Made by a program: the position numbers and the translations under genes. A stretch of 64,000 nt of DNA from positions 682,001 through 746,000 of the forward strand of contig NZ_QQXL01000001.1 of NCBI RefSeq assembly GCF_003640665.1, read 5' to 3'. A model generated the notes under the pieces. It searched no databases. It saw only the letters and a list, made by a program, of their open reading frames with translations, and had not been told where the DNA came from. Of the stretch, positions 9,329 to 18,079 are shown piece by piece. Numbering within the stretch: position 1 is the stretch's first letter; the number at the start of each line of letters is the position of its first letter. The stretch is from Galactobacter caseinivorans (lineage in GTDB: Bacteria; Actinomycetota; Actinomycetes; Actinomycetales; Micrococcaceae).

Positions 9329-10135
9329 GTGACTCAGACTCCCGCCACCCCCGCGCGCCCCGTCTACCGCTACGAGCGTGAGCCGGTTCAGTTGCGCTCC
9401 AACACGATTCTGCCCGCGCTACGCGAGGACATTGAGCTGCACACCGAGGACGGGCTCACGCTGGTCGGCGAGTTGGCGCTCCCGGCAGAGGGGCAGCCAC
9501 GGGCCACCCTGGTCACCCTGCACCCGCTGCCGACCCACGGCGGCTTCATGGACTCCCACGTGTACCGCAAGGCAGCATGGCGCCTGCCCTCCCTGGCTGG
9601 GCTGGCCGTGCTGCGTTTCAACACGCGCGGCACATGCTCGCCACGCGGCTGCTCAGAGGGGCAGTTTGAGGAGGGCGACGGCGAGCGGGCGGACGTGCTG
9701 GCCGCGATGGATTTTGTGCGCGAGCGCGGGCTGCCGAACCCCTGGCTGGTGGGCTGGAGCTTTGGCACGGAGCTGACGCTGAAGTACGGGACGCTTCCCG
9801 CCGTGGCGGAACAGATCCGCGGCGCGGTGTTGCTGTCCCCGCCCCTGCACCGCGCCGGCGACGCCGACCTGGCGACCTGGGAGGCAAGCGGCCTGCCGCT
9901 CACCGCCCTGGTCCCCGAGTTTGACGACTACCTGCGCCCGGCCGAGGCCGCGGAGCGCTTTGGCGCCCACGCGCCGGGTGCCGCGGTGGTGGGCATCGAC
10001 GGCGCAAAGCACCTTTGGGTGGGGGAGAAGTATGTGCGCCGGGCGCACCAGGAAATCGTGGACGCGGTCCTGGGCGACGACGCGGTGCAGCTTCCGGGGC
10101 AGGTCACCGGGCCGGTGGCGACCGCAGCGGCCTAA
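9329..10135 (+). CDS. Alpha/beta hydrolase
   Basis: This is a cytosolic serine hydrolase of 268 residues. The nucleophile elbow is GWSFGTE with Ser144; the oxyanion region is TLHPLPTHGG (residues 63-72). A GAKHLW motif near residue 234 provides the likely catalytic His, and an Asp in the VPEFDDYL region is a candidate acid. The segment RFNTRGTCSPRG before the elbow is typical of the YfhR/COG2945-like group that acts on small esters. The substrate cannot be told. The GTG start has a TAGGAT box 6 nt upstream. It converges with the AI-2E transporter gene, with only about 50 bp between them. Confidence 0.85.
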   Translation: MTQTPATPARPVYRYEREPVQLRSNTILPALREDIELHTEDGLTLVGELALPAEGQPRATLVTLHPLPTHGGFMDSHVYRKAAWRLPSLAGLAVLRFNTRGTCSPRGCSEGQFEEGDGERADVLAAMDFVRERGLPNPWLVGWSFGTELTLKYGTLPAVAEQIRGAVLLSPPLHRAGDADLATWEASGLPLTALVPEFDDYLRPAEAAERFGAHAPGAAVVGIDGAKHLWVGEKYVRRAHQEIVDAVLGDDAVQLPGQVTGPVATAAA

Positions 10136-10184
10136 GCCGCCCGGGGTGAGCAGCCCCGGCGTGAGCCGGACCGCGGCCCCTCGG

Positions 10185-11468
10185 TCAGCGCCGTTCCTGG
10201 CGCTTGACCCAGACTTCCTTGACCAGCAGCATGACCGCGGCGGCAAACGGGATGGCCATCAACGCTCCGGCCACGCCGAGCAGGGTGCCGCCGGCGATCA
10301 CCGCGATGACGGCAACGGCCCCGGGCACCTTGACGGCGCGGGCCATGATCTTGGGAGAGACGAAGTACGCCTCCACCTGCAGGTAGGCGAAGTAGCAGAT
10401 GGCGTACACCAGCGCTGGCTGCCAGCCGCTGCTAAAGAGCGTCACGAGCACCACCAGAACGCCGGCCACCACGCCACCGACCAACGGGATGAACGCCAGG
10501 ATGGCCACGCATAGGGCCAGCAGGGAGGGGTAGGGCACGTTCAGGATGCTCATGAGGATGAACGCCAGGAGCGCGTTGCACAGGGCCACGGTGGCCTGGC
10601 CCATGACGTAGTTGCCGACGCTGCGGGTGATCTCGTCACCCAGTTCGCGGGTGCGCTTGCGGCGCGAGCGCGGCACCAGGGAGTACACAAAGGCCTTGAG
10701 TCCGGGAAGGGAGACCAGGAAGTACACGGCAAGCACCAGCACAATGAGCGTGCCGAACGCCGCCTGACCCACGAAGTTACCCGCGCCGATCACGCCGTTG
10801 AAGACCCCGCCCATGGCGGAGGAGTCCCGAAGGACCTTCTCCACCTGCTCCTGTGCCTGATCCACCAGATGGAACTGCTGATCCCATTGTTGGATGGTCG
10901 GGTTGGTAGTGACGGCGTCAATGATCTCTGGCGCGCGCTGCGCCAGCTGACTGATCTGCGTGACCAGTGCGGGAATCAGGGTCGCGAGGAACGCCCCTGC
11001 CAGGGCCAGGAGCAGGACGATGACCACTCCGACGCCCACTGCCCGGGGCCACTTGCGCTTCTCAAAGAAGCGGACGATGGGATCCAGGCCAAGCGCGATG
11101 AACAGCGCGACGGCAATCCACATCAGCAGCTGAGTCAGGCTGGAGAGAACCAGCCACAACATCAGCGCGATCGCGACGCCGATGGCGAGCCCAAACCCGG
11201 TGCGCACCGGGCGCAGCGTGAAGAGATCCCGCACGGACTCCGGCAGCTCATCCGTGTCCTCGTCCTCTTCCTGCTGCTTGGTGCGCAACAACTTGGACAA
11301 CCACTTGGGCGCCAGGCCACCTCCGGCGCCGTGTGCGGCGTCCTGGGTGGCGGTGTCCGCGTCAGGGTGAGCGGTCGACGACGCTGGCGTCGAGTCAGCG
11401 GGCGCAGCGGCGGTTCCGTGCTCCGGGTCCTCGGAAGAGGGCGCGGGAGAGGGATCGGAGACGTTCAT
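10185..11468 (-). CDS. AI-2E (PerM/TqsA) family membrane transporter
   Basis: This is a polytopic membrane protein of 427 residues. A disordered acidic N-terminal tail of about 100 residues (Ser/Pro/Glu/Asp-rich) is followed by around eight hydrophobic segments. These include the family-type stretch GAGNFVGQAAFGTLIVLVLAVYFLVSL and the C-terminal VPYPSLLALCVAILAFIPLVGGVVAGVLVVLV. Family members export small molecules, with AI-2 as one example; here the substrate is unknown. The ATG at 11468 is chosen because TAATCT lies 7 nt upstream and family-like sequence follows; the open frame upstream has no family features. Confidence 0.88.
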   Translation of the reverse strand: MNVSDPSPAPSSEDPEHGTAAAPADSTPASSTAHPDADTATQDAAHGAGGGLAPKWLSKLLRTKQQEEDEDTDELPESVRDLFTLRPVRTGFGLAIGVAIALMLWLVLSSLTQLLMWIAVALFIALGLDPIVRFFEKRKWPRAVGVGVVIVLLLALAGAFLATLIPALVTQISQLAQRAPEIIDAVTTNPTIQQWDQQFHLVDQAQEQVEKVLRDSSAMGGVFNGVIGAGNFVGQAAFGTLIVLVLAVYFLVSLPGLKAFVYSLVPRSRRKRTRELGDEITRSVGNYVMGQATVALCNALLAFILMSILNVPYPSLLALCVAILAFIPLVGGVVAGVLVVLVTLFSSGWQPALVYAICYFAYLQVEAYFVSPKIMARAVKVPGAVAVIAVIAGGTLLGVAGALMAIPFAAAVMLLVKEVWVKRQERR

Positions 11469-11475
11469 AGACCCC

Positions 11476-11481
11476 AGATTA
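11476..11481 (-). promoter_or_regulatory. -10 box of leaderless promoter
   Basis: TAATCT on the minus strand, 7 nt before the ATG at 11468. Confidence 0.55.
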
Positions 11482-11618
11482 GCGGTGCCGGGAGGGCGCA
11501 AGGTTCTTTGGTGGCCGAGCGCGTCTTTCAGGCACGGCACAGACTGCTTGTTTAAGATAGACAAGTTCCGTGCGCCGATGTCCTTCGGTGCCGTGTCGAC
11601 ACCCCAGAGGAACCCCTA

Positions 11619-13979
11619 GTGCGCCGTATTCTCTCCCTTCTGCTTCTCCTGATGGGTGCCGTTGGCATCGTCTGGGGGATTGGTCAGGTGACCTTCCTTG
11701 CGCCTGCGGCGACGCTGACCGCTGCCGTTCCAAGCGGCGTCGGGCAGGCTCCGGTGACCTTGATCACTCAGGCCGTCCGCGATACCACCGGAAACGGCGC
11801 CAAACTCAGCATCCGTGCGGAGGGCGAATTCCTCTCCGTCGTGGGGCGTCAGGACGATGTTGACGCGTGGATTGGTGACTCCGCCGCGAACGTCATCAGC
11901 GGTGTTGATACCGACAGCCACGTGCTCAAGGTGGAGCAGCGCCCCGGGCAGGAATCCTCGCCCAATCCGGCCGGCTCCGATCTGTGGGTCAGCGAGGAGA
12001 AGCACCAGGGCGCCTGGGACGGCGCCACGTGGACGGCGCCGGCGGACGGCGACTGGACCCTGATGCTCGCCACGGACGGCACCAGCGCCGCTCCCATGGA
12101 CATTTCCATGACCTGGGACAACCCCCAGGCAACCACGGCATCGAAGTGGAGCCGCGCCATCCTCCCGCTGGTCGCGGGCATCTTCCTGATCGCGCTGGCG
12201 GTGGCAATCTACTTTGGCGGCAAGAAGAACAAGCGCCGGGGCGGCTCCGACCGCGACCCTGCGGCCCCCCGCACGGGGCAGCTGCGCCAGGTCACCGTGG
12301 CAGATCCCGCCGCGGCCGCGCCGAGCATGATCGACGCACGCAACCGCGAACTGGGCCAAGACCCGGCCTGGGACGAGACGCAGATTGGCGGCTTCACTGC
12401 CGTGCCGCCTTCCGAGGCAGGCGCCTCGGACGAACCGGCCGCGCCGCTGACGCGTCGCCAGATGCGTGACATGGAGCGCCGCGGGATCCACACGGGCCAG
12501 CTGGCACAGGTTCCCTCGGCTGACGAGCCGGGCGACGGCGGCGGACCGGGCCTTGGTGCTGGCGTTGGCGCCGGCGCGAACCTGGGCACCGCTGCCTCCG
12601 AGGACCGGACCGCGACGCATCCCGTGGTCGCTGATGGCGATGACGCTACGAGCGCTGAGAAGGAGGAGTCCGTGCAGACCGACTCCAAGGACGATTCCGA
12701 CACCCCCGATGATGATCAGCCCGGCGGCTCCTCCGGACCCAAGCCGTGGCAGCGCCCCGGGAGCCCCGTGGAGGGCACGTCCGGCAACCAGTCCGCGCCC
12801 AAGCCGTGGCAGCGCCCCGGGAACCCCGCTGGCACGGACCCCGCAGAGAACACCGCCGCGCCGCAGGGCAAGCCGAACCCGCTGCAGCGTCGCCTTCGGG
12901 TGGTGGGTGGCGCCGTGCTGGCCACCGTGGCGCTGACGCTGCCCGGCACCCCCGCCTGGGCGGAAACCGCCAGCCCCAGCCCCAGCGAGTCTGTGACGGC
13001 GCCGGCCAGTTCCGGTGCGGCCAGCTCGTCCCCAGCAGGATCCGCGTCCCCCAGTGGGAGCGCGTCTGAGTCGGCTGCCCCGACCGGTGAGCCGGTGGTG
13101 GTGGACGCCCAGCTGCAGCGCATCCTGACCTCCGTCTCCGCCGCCGCTAAGGAGGGCGACGAGGCCAAGGACGCCAAGCTGTTGGAGTCCCGCTTTACCG
13201 GCAAGGCGCTTGAACTGCGCAAGGGCTACTACGACGCGCTGAAGAAGAAGGCCAAGTTCGCGGACAACGCGGTGCCTCCCATCTCCGCGAGCCCCATTCG
13301 CGCGGCCGCTGTCACCACGACCAAGGACTGGCCGCGCCTCATGATGGTGCTCACGCAGGGAGAGGGACAGACCTACCCGGTGGCCATCACCCTGGAGCAG
13401 GAAAACGCCCGCAGCAATTACAAGGTGCTAGAGGCCGTCCCGATGGTGCCCGAGGCCACGTTCCCCGGCGCGGCAGTGGGATCCTCCGGCGTGACTACGG
13501 AGACGGCCACCGCAGGCCGCCTGGTGGCCACCCCCGCCGAGACGCTGGACGGCTTTGCCGATTGGCTCAAGGACGAGAAGAGCAGCTGGGCCGGCAAGTT
13601 TGAGAACAACGTCTTTGTGACGCAGTGGCGTGCCAAGACCGCGGAGTCCCGCAAGGAGCTCGAATCGGACAAGCAAAAGGGCAGCTTCGACATGGACTTC
13701 TCCGTGGACTCTGACGCCACCCGCGTGCTCACCACGCCCAAGGGCGGCAGCCTGGTCTCCGGCTACATCACGCAGACCACCACGGCGTCCGCGCAGAAGG
13801 ACGGCAAGATCACGCTGCCCAGCCCCGCCAAGGAGTTCGCGGGCACCGGATCCACGGACAAGAAGGTCGTCACGACCTACCGCATGCCGGTCTTCTTCCA
13901 CATCCCGGCCGCCGGCTCGGGGGAGAAGATCTCGCTTGTGGGCAATTCCTACATGATCGAGTCCGTGGAACTGCGCTAA
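11619..13979 (+). CDS. Large double-anchored envelope protein of unknown function
   Basis: The protein has 786 residues and appears to cross the membrane repeatedly. Residues 1-30 are a signal/anchor helix (ILSLLLLLMGAVGIVWGIG), then an extracytoplasmic domain of about 150 residues. A transmembrane helix at about 181-202 is followed by a charged, disordered segment with SRRQMRD-type Arg-rich sequence. Two copies of PKPWQRPG at about residues 374-400 follow, then a second helix near 425-447. A Ser/Pro-rich stalk and a C-terminal domain of about 280 residues end the protein. The C-terminal domain resembles a conserved actinobacterial domain of unknown function. The GTG start has AGAGGA upstream. 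It precedes a thioredoxin-like gene by 61 bp. Confidence 0.75.
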   Translation: MRRILSLLLLLMGAVGIVWGIGQVTFLAPAATLTAAVPSGVGQAPVTLITQAVRDTTGNGAKLSIRAEGEFLSVVGRQDDVDAWIGDSAANVISGVDTDSHVLKVEQRPGQESSPNPAGSDLWVSEEKHQGAWDGATWTAPADGDWTLMLATDGTSAAPMDISMTWDNPQATTASKWSRAILPLVAGIFLIALAVAIYFGGKKNKRRGGSDRDPAAPRTGQLRQVTVADPAAAAPSMIDARNRELGQDPAWDETQIGGFTAVPPSEAGASDEPAAPLTRRQMRDMERRGIHTGQLAQVPSADEPGDGGGPGLGAGVGAGANLGTAASEDRTATHPVVADGDDATSAEKEESVQTDSKDDSDTPDDDQPGGSSGPKPWQRPGSPVEGTSGNQSAPKPWQRPGNPAGTDPAENTAAPQGKPNPLQRRLRVVGGAVLATVALTLPGTPAWAETASPSPSESVTAPASSGAASSSPAGSASPSGSASESAAPTGEPVVVDAQLQRILTSVSAAAKEGDEAKDAKLLESRFTGKALELRKGYYDALKKKAKFADNAVPPISASPIRAAAVTTTKDWPRLMMVLTQGEGQTYPVAITLEQENARSNYKVLEAVPMVPEATFPGAAVGSSGVTTETATAGRLVATPAETLDGFADWLKDEKSSWAGKFENNVFVTQWRAKTAESRKELESDKQKGSFDMDFSVDSDATRVLTTPKGGSLVSGYITQTTTASAQKDGKITLPSPAKEFAGTGSTDKKVVTTYRMPVFFHIPAAGSGEKISLVGNSYMIESVELR
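12738..12822 (+). repeat. 25-bp direct repeat inside the envelope-protein gene
   Basis: A 25-bp sequence encoding PKPWQRPG occurs at 12738-12762 and 12798-12822, with a period of 60 bp (20 codons). It lies in the disordered linker. Confidence 0.75.
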
Positions 13980-14040
13980 CCCGCGCCCCCTGAACTTCAC
14001 CTCACCCGCCCAGCCTCAGACTTTCTCAGGAGCATCACGC

Positions 14041-15003
14041 ATGAGCATTCCGTCCGGCGCGCCCGCCAGCCAGCAGCCCGCTTCCTCCCACGGAGCGGTA
14101 GACCTCTCTGGCCGGGGTGGCCCCGGTCAGCCGGGGCAGGCCAAGGGAACGCTCGACGGCGTGGGGGCGGGTGCTCAGGGCGGCGGCCCGGTGGTGGGTC
14201 GCTGGAGCATTGAACTCGACGAGGCCGGTTTCCAGGACCTGGTGCAGGCCTCTAGTCGCGTGCCGGTCCTGCTCGCCGTCATGAGCGAGCGGGTGCCAGA
14301 GGCGGCGCAGATGCGCAAGGACCTCATCGAGGCAGTGGACGCGGAGCAGGGACGCATGGTCCTTGGCTTTGCGGATGCGGAGGCCCAGCCCCGGATCGCG
14401 CAGGCGCTGCAGGTGCAGCAGATCCCCGCCGTCTACGCCGTGTTGGGCGGGCGCCCCATGCCGCTCTTCGTTGGTCCAGTGGATGCGACGCAGATCGCCG
14501 CCATGTTGCAGGAGCTGCAGGGAGTGGCGATTCAGCAGGGCATGTCCGGCTCGGTTCCGCCCCTCAACGAGGGCGCTGCGGAAGAAGCGGCACCGTCGCG
14601 CTTTGCCGAGGCTGAGGCGCTCACCTCCGCGGCCGACTTTGACGGGGCTGCCGGTATCTACGAGGCCGCCATCACGCAGAACCCGGGCGATGACGAGGCG
14701 GTGGTGGGCCTGCACCGCGTGCGCCTGCTGGAGCGCGTGAACGCCATGGAGGCCACCGCAGTCCGTGCGGCCGCCGCTTCCCAGCCGGATGAGCTGCAGG
14801 CGCAGCTTGATGTGGCGGACCTGGATGTGGTGGGGGGCCATGTGGAGGACGCGTTCAAGCGACTCATCTCCTTCATTGCCCGTCACCATGACGAGTCCCG
14901 GGAGCCGGCACGCGCCCACCTGGTGGAGCTCTTTGGCGTGGTGGGCCAGCAGGATCCCCGCGTCATGTCCGCGCGCGGCAAGCTGGCGGGCACGCTCTTC
15001 TAA
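14041..15003 (+). CDS. Thioredoxin-like TPR co-chaperone (YbbN/CnoX-like)
   Basis: The protein has 320 residues. An N-terminal disordered part (about 1-55) is followed by a thioredoxin fold (FQDLVQASSRVPVLLAVMSERVPEAAQM...QIPAVYAVLGGRPMPLFVGP), then a helical tetratricopeptide-like region. At the place of the redox CxxC motif the sequence is SERVP, so both cysteines are absent. This is typical of YbbN-type proteins, which act as holdases/co-chaperones rather than disulfide reductases. An AGGAG lies 8 nt before the ATG. It is followed by a terminator hairpin. Confidence 0.88.
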   Translation: MSIPSGAPASQQPASSHGAVDLSGRGGPGQPGQAKGTLDGVGAGAQGGGPVVGRWSIELDEAGFQDLVQASSRVPVLLAVMSERVPEAAQMRKDLIEAVDAEQGRMVLGFADAEAQPRIAQALQVQQIPAVYAVLGGRPMPLFVGPVDATQIAAMLQELQGVAIQQGMSGSVPPLNEGAAEEAAPSRFAEAEALTSAADFDGAAGIYEAAITQNPGDDEAVVGLHRVRLLERVNAMEATAVRAAAASQPDELQAQLDVADLDVVGGHVEDAFKRLISFIARHHDESREPARAHLVELFGVVGQQDPRVMSARGKLAGTLF

Positions 15004-15049
15004 GCCTGCCCTGACAACGTGGGGGGGCACTGCACAGTCAGAGTCCTTG

Positions 15050-15080
15050 ATGCCCGGCCCGCTCACCGAGGGCCGGGCAT
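15050..15080. terminator. Hairpin terminator
   Basis: An 11-bp perfect stem ATGCCCGGCCC/GGGCCGGGCAT with a 9-nt loop lies 47 bp after the YbbN-like stop. Confidence 0.72.
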
Positions 15081-15176
15081 GTGCGTTCATCCGGTCGGAT
15101 GATCTTTCTCCGCCGCAGGAGTGAACCGGGCAGCCTCAGCCCCACGGGCGGCGCGGTGCATGCTTGAATCGTTGCC

Positions 15177-16025
15177 ATGAGCACTCCTTCGCAGCCCACC
15201 CCAGGTCCAGCGTTTGGCGCGCCGTCGCCCTACGAAAAGCAACCACAGCAACAGGCCATGCCGCCGCTGGATCCGCAAGCCGCGGTCAGCCTGCGCGGTC
15301 TCGTCAAGATGTTTGGCCAGCACCGGGCCGTCTCACCGTTCCCGCTTGATGTTCCCAGCGGCTCCTTCTACGGCCTGGTGGGGCCCAACGGCGCGGGTAA
15401 GACCACCACGCTGTCCATGTTCACCGGGCTGCTGCGCCCGGACGCCGGCCAGGCATCGGTGCACGGCGTGGACGTCTGGGCAGACCCCATGGAGGCCAAG
15501 CGCCGCCTGGGCGTGCTTGCGGACGGCGTGCGCCTCTTTGACCGGCTGTCCGGGCGCCAACTGGTGACGTACACGGGCCGGCTGCGCGGCATGCCAGCGG
15601 ATGAGGTGGATCAGCGCACCAACGACCTGCTGCGCGTCATGGACCTGGAAGACGCCGGGGACAAGCTGGTGGTGGACTACTCGGCAGGCATGACCAAGAA
15701 GGTCGCGCTGGCCTGTGCCATGATTCACGCCCCCCGCGTGTTGGTGCTTGATGAGCCCTTTGAAGCCGTGGATCCGGTGTCCGCGGCCAACATTCGCGAC
15801 ATCTTGAACCAGTACGTGGCCAACGGAGGGACAGTGCTGGTCTCCAGCCACGTCATGGACCTGGTCCAGCGCATGTGTACCCACGTCGCGGTGATCGCGG
15901 ACGGGCAGCTGCGCGCCTCCGGAACCGTGGATGAGGTGCGCGGCGGCCTCAGCCTTGAGGAGCGCTTTGTTGACCTGGTCGGCGGGCGTGGCACGGGGGA
16001 GGGGCTGTCATGGTTGCGCAGCTAA
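15177..16025 (+). CDS. ABC transporter ATP-binding protein
   Basis: This is the ATPase of an ABC-2 type exporter, 282 residues. Walker A is GPNGAGKTT near residue 69, and the D-loop/Walker B region is RVLVLDEPFEAVDP. The signature is the degenerate YSAGMTKKV rather than LSGGQ, as often seen in actinobacterial ABC-2 exporters. The H-loop is VSSHVMDLV. It overlaps the permease gene by 16 bp, so the two are translationally coupled. TTGAAT lies 7 nt before the ATG, suggesting a leaderless start. The exported substrate is unknown. Confidence 0.9.
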   Translation: MSTPSQPTPGPAFGAPSPYEKQPQQQAMPPLDPQAAVSLRGLVKMFGQHRAVSPFPLDVPSGSFYGLVGPNGAGKTTTLSMFTGLLRPDAGQASVHGVDVWADPMEAKRRLGVLADGVRLFDRLSGRQLVTYTGRLRGMPADEVDQRTNDLLRVMDLEDAGDKLVVDYSAGMTKKVALACAMIHAPRVLVLDEPFEAVDPVSAANIRDILNQYVANGGTVLVSSHVMDLVQRMCTHVAVIADGQLRASGTVDEVRGGLSLEERFVDLVGGRGTGEGLSWLRS

Positions 16026-17596
16026 TCTCCCTGCGCTGGGCGCTCTTTACCAACGGGTTCAAGCGCAGTCCCTGGCAGCTGGTGGGCGCCATCATTGGCG
16101 CCTTGTACGCGCTCGGCGTCATTGTGATGGCCGGAGTGGGCTTGGCATTTCTTGGCGCCAACTCGCCGCAGCTGGCGGGCTCCATTGCCGTCCTTGCCTC
16201 TGCCGCCGTGGTGCTTGGCTGGGCCATCATTCCCGTGTTCTTTACGGGGATGGATGGCTCCATGGATCCCCAGCGCTTTGCGCTCTTCCCGATTCCCAGC
16301 CGGACCCTGGCACTGGGGCTGCTCCTGGCCGGCTTCATCGGCGTGCCGGGACTCGCCACGCTGCTGTTCCTGATGCTGACTTCCTTGGCATATCTCAGCG
16401 CACCTGTGGCGCTGGTTCTCTCCGTGTTAGGGGCCATCGTCGGGGCCTTCTTCGCGCAACTGGTGGCGCGGCTAGGCATCTCCATCGCCGGCACCATGGC
16501 CACGCGCCGCGGTGTCCGAGAGGTGGCCTCCCTGCTTCTCTTCATCCCCATTGCCTTTGCGGGGCCTGCGATTGCGCAGGTGGGCCGCAATGGCGAGGCC
16601 GTGGGCAGCATCCTGCCCGCCGTGGCGGACTGGGTGCGCTACACGCCCTTTGGTGCCTTTGGAGGCCTGGCGTACTCGCTTGAGCGTGGCGACTACCTTG
16701 CCTTGGGACTTGGCCTGATCGTGGGAGTGGCCTCCCTGATTCTGGCGGGGTGGGGGTACACCCACTACCTGCGCCGGGCCATCGTGACCCCGCCGCGGAT
16801 CAAGTCTGCGGCCGCTGTGAAGGGCCTGGGCTGGGTGGGGCGCTTCCCCGCCACCCCCTGGGGCGCCGTGGCAGGACGCGCCACGACTTACTGGCTCAAG
16901 GATCCCCGCTACGCCGCCTCGCTGGCGATCGTTCCCATGCTCGTGATTCTCTACGTCTTTGTGATCCCCAGCCTGAACAGCGATTCGGCTGACGGCGGTT
17001 TTAGTTTCGCGTTGGTGCTTGGACCGCTGATCGGTGCGGTCTTGGGCTTCTCCATCTCCGCGGATATCTCCTACGATTCCACCGCGTTCTCCTCCCACGT
17101 GCTCGCGGGAGTCTCCGGGGCGGCGGACCGGCTTGGACGTGTGGTGGCTTTGATGGTGATTGGCATCCCGCTGACGCTGTTGGCCATCCTGGTGCCGCTG
17201 GGCGTGAGCGGGGACTGGAACCAGCTTCCGGGCGGCCTGGGCGCCGGTTTGGGTGCCCTGCTGACCTCCGCCGGGTTGGCTTCCGTGGCCTCCGCCCGCT
17301 GGACCTATTCGGTGCCGCTGCCGGGCGACTCTCCCTTCAAGACGCCTCCGGGGACCGGCATGCGCATGGCGCTGACTCAGTCCGCGCTGTTCCTGGCCAT
17401 CCTGGTCTTCTGCGCACCCACACTGGGTTTCTATGTGGCCTCGCTCGTCACAGGGGATCCGCTGTGGTCGTGGGTGACCCTGGCCGTTGGCCTGGTGCTG
17501 GGAATCGTCCTGGCGGCGCTTGGGGTGCGCATCGGTGGCCGATGGATGGAGCGGCGCATGCCGGAGTTGATGCAGGCCGTGATGGTGAACCGCTAG
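16010..17596 (+). CDS. ABC-2 type exporter permease
   Basis: This is a membrane protein of 528 residues with about twelve hydrophobic segments (for example QLVGAIIGALYALGVIVMAG and MALTQSALFLAILVFCAPTL). It is the transmembrane partner of the ATPase whose gene overlaps its start. Its length suggests two fused six-helix halves, so one chain may form the full channel. No substrate-specific motif is visible. Confidence 0.85.
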   Translation: MVAQLISLRWALFTNGFKRSPWQLVGAIIGALYALGVIVMAGVGLAFLGANSPQLAGSIAVLASAAVVLGWAIIPVFFTGMDGSMDPQRFALFPIPSRTLALGLLLAGFIGVPGLATLLFLMLTSLAYLSAPVALVLSVLGAIVGAFFAQLVARLGISIAGTMATRRGVREVASLLLFIPIAFAGPAIAQVGRNGEAVGSILPAVADWVRYTPFGAFGGLAYSLERGDYLALGLGLIVGVASLILAGWGYTHYLRRAIVTPPRIKSAAAVKGLGWVGRFPATPWGAVAGRATTYWLKDPRYAASLAIVPMLVILYVFVIPSLNSDSADGGFSFALVLGPLIGAVLGFSISADISYDSTAFSSHVLAGVSGAADRLGRVVALMVIGIPLTLLAILVPLGVSGDWNQLPGGLGAGLGALLTSAGLASVASARWTYSVPLPGDSPFKTPPGTGMRMALTQSALFLAILVFCAPTLGFYVASLVTGDPLWSWVTLAVGLVLGIVLAALGVRIGGRWMERRMPELMQAVMVNR

Positions 17597-17632
17597 CGCG
17601 CGCCGCCTCAGCACTCCGTCAGACTGGCGGTC

Positions 17633-17638
17633 TAGAAT
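17633..17638 (+). promoter_or_regulatory. -10 box of leaderless promoter
   Basis: TAGAAT, 7 nt before the ATG at 17646; it argues for 17646 over the in-frame ATG at 17637, which lies inside the box. Confidence 0.6.
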
Positions 17639-17645
17639 GGATCGC

Positions 17646-17942
17646 ATGAGTCTTCCTCCTGATCCGTTCCTGGATGATCCCAGCACGCCCGGCCGCGGTG
17701 GTTCCACCGTGATCGAGCGGGAGCGCGTGCTCCAGGACGCCGAGCCGGGTGATCATGAGCGCTTCTCGCACTACGTGCGTAAAGAGAAGATCATGGAATC
17801 GGCCATGACCGGTGACCCCGTCATTGCCCTGTGCGGCAAGGTCTGGGTCCCCGGGCGTGACCCTGAGAAGTTCCCCGTGTGCCCCGATTGCAAGGCCATC
17901 TACCAGGGCTTGCGCGGTAGCAAGGACGACAAGAAAAAGTGA
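17646..17942 (+). CDS. DUF3039 family protein
   Basis: This is a conserved actinobacterial protein of 98 residues with the DUF3039 signature IERERVLQD...HERFSHYVRKEKI...VIALCGKVWVPGRDPEKFPVCPDCKAIY. One Cys in ALCGK plus the CPDC pair, with a His in the first half, may bind a metal. Function is unknown. Its gene is habitually next to a DEAD/DEAH helicase gene, as here; a hairpin separates them, so they may be transcribed independently. Confidence 0.85.
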   Translation: MSLPPDPFLDDPSTPGRGGSTVIERERVLQDAEPGDHERFSHYVRKEKIMESAMTGDPVIALCGKVWVPGRDPEKFPVCPDCKAIYQGLRGSKDDKKK

Positions 17943-17948
17943 CCGCGC

Positions 17949-17985
17949 GCGCGTGGTGACCCGTCCTGGCGAGGTCACCACGCGC
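17949..17985. terminator. Hairpin terminator after DUF3039 gene
   Basis: A 13-bp stem GCGCGTGGTGACC/GGTCACCACGCGC with an 11-nt loop starts 6 bp after the stop codon. Confidence 0.7.
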
Positions 17986-18079
17986 CGTCGTGCCCCGTGT
18001 ATCCCCGGGGAAGCAGTACCGCCGGCCTTGACGCGCGTCACGCCGCCACGCAGAGATCTACCCCTGAAGGAGCCGCCTC

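Noticed and set aside
10141-10158. Terminator CCGGGG/CCCCGG between the hydrolase and AI-2E genes
   Set aside because: The stem is only 6 bp; it may act but cannot be distinguished from chance in GC-rich DNA.
13428-14000. 190-codon minus-strand frame opposite the envelope-protein gene
   Set aside because: Lies entirely within a better-supported gene; His/Arg/Gly-rich shadow composition.
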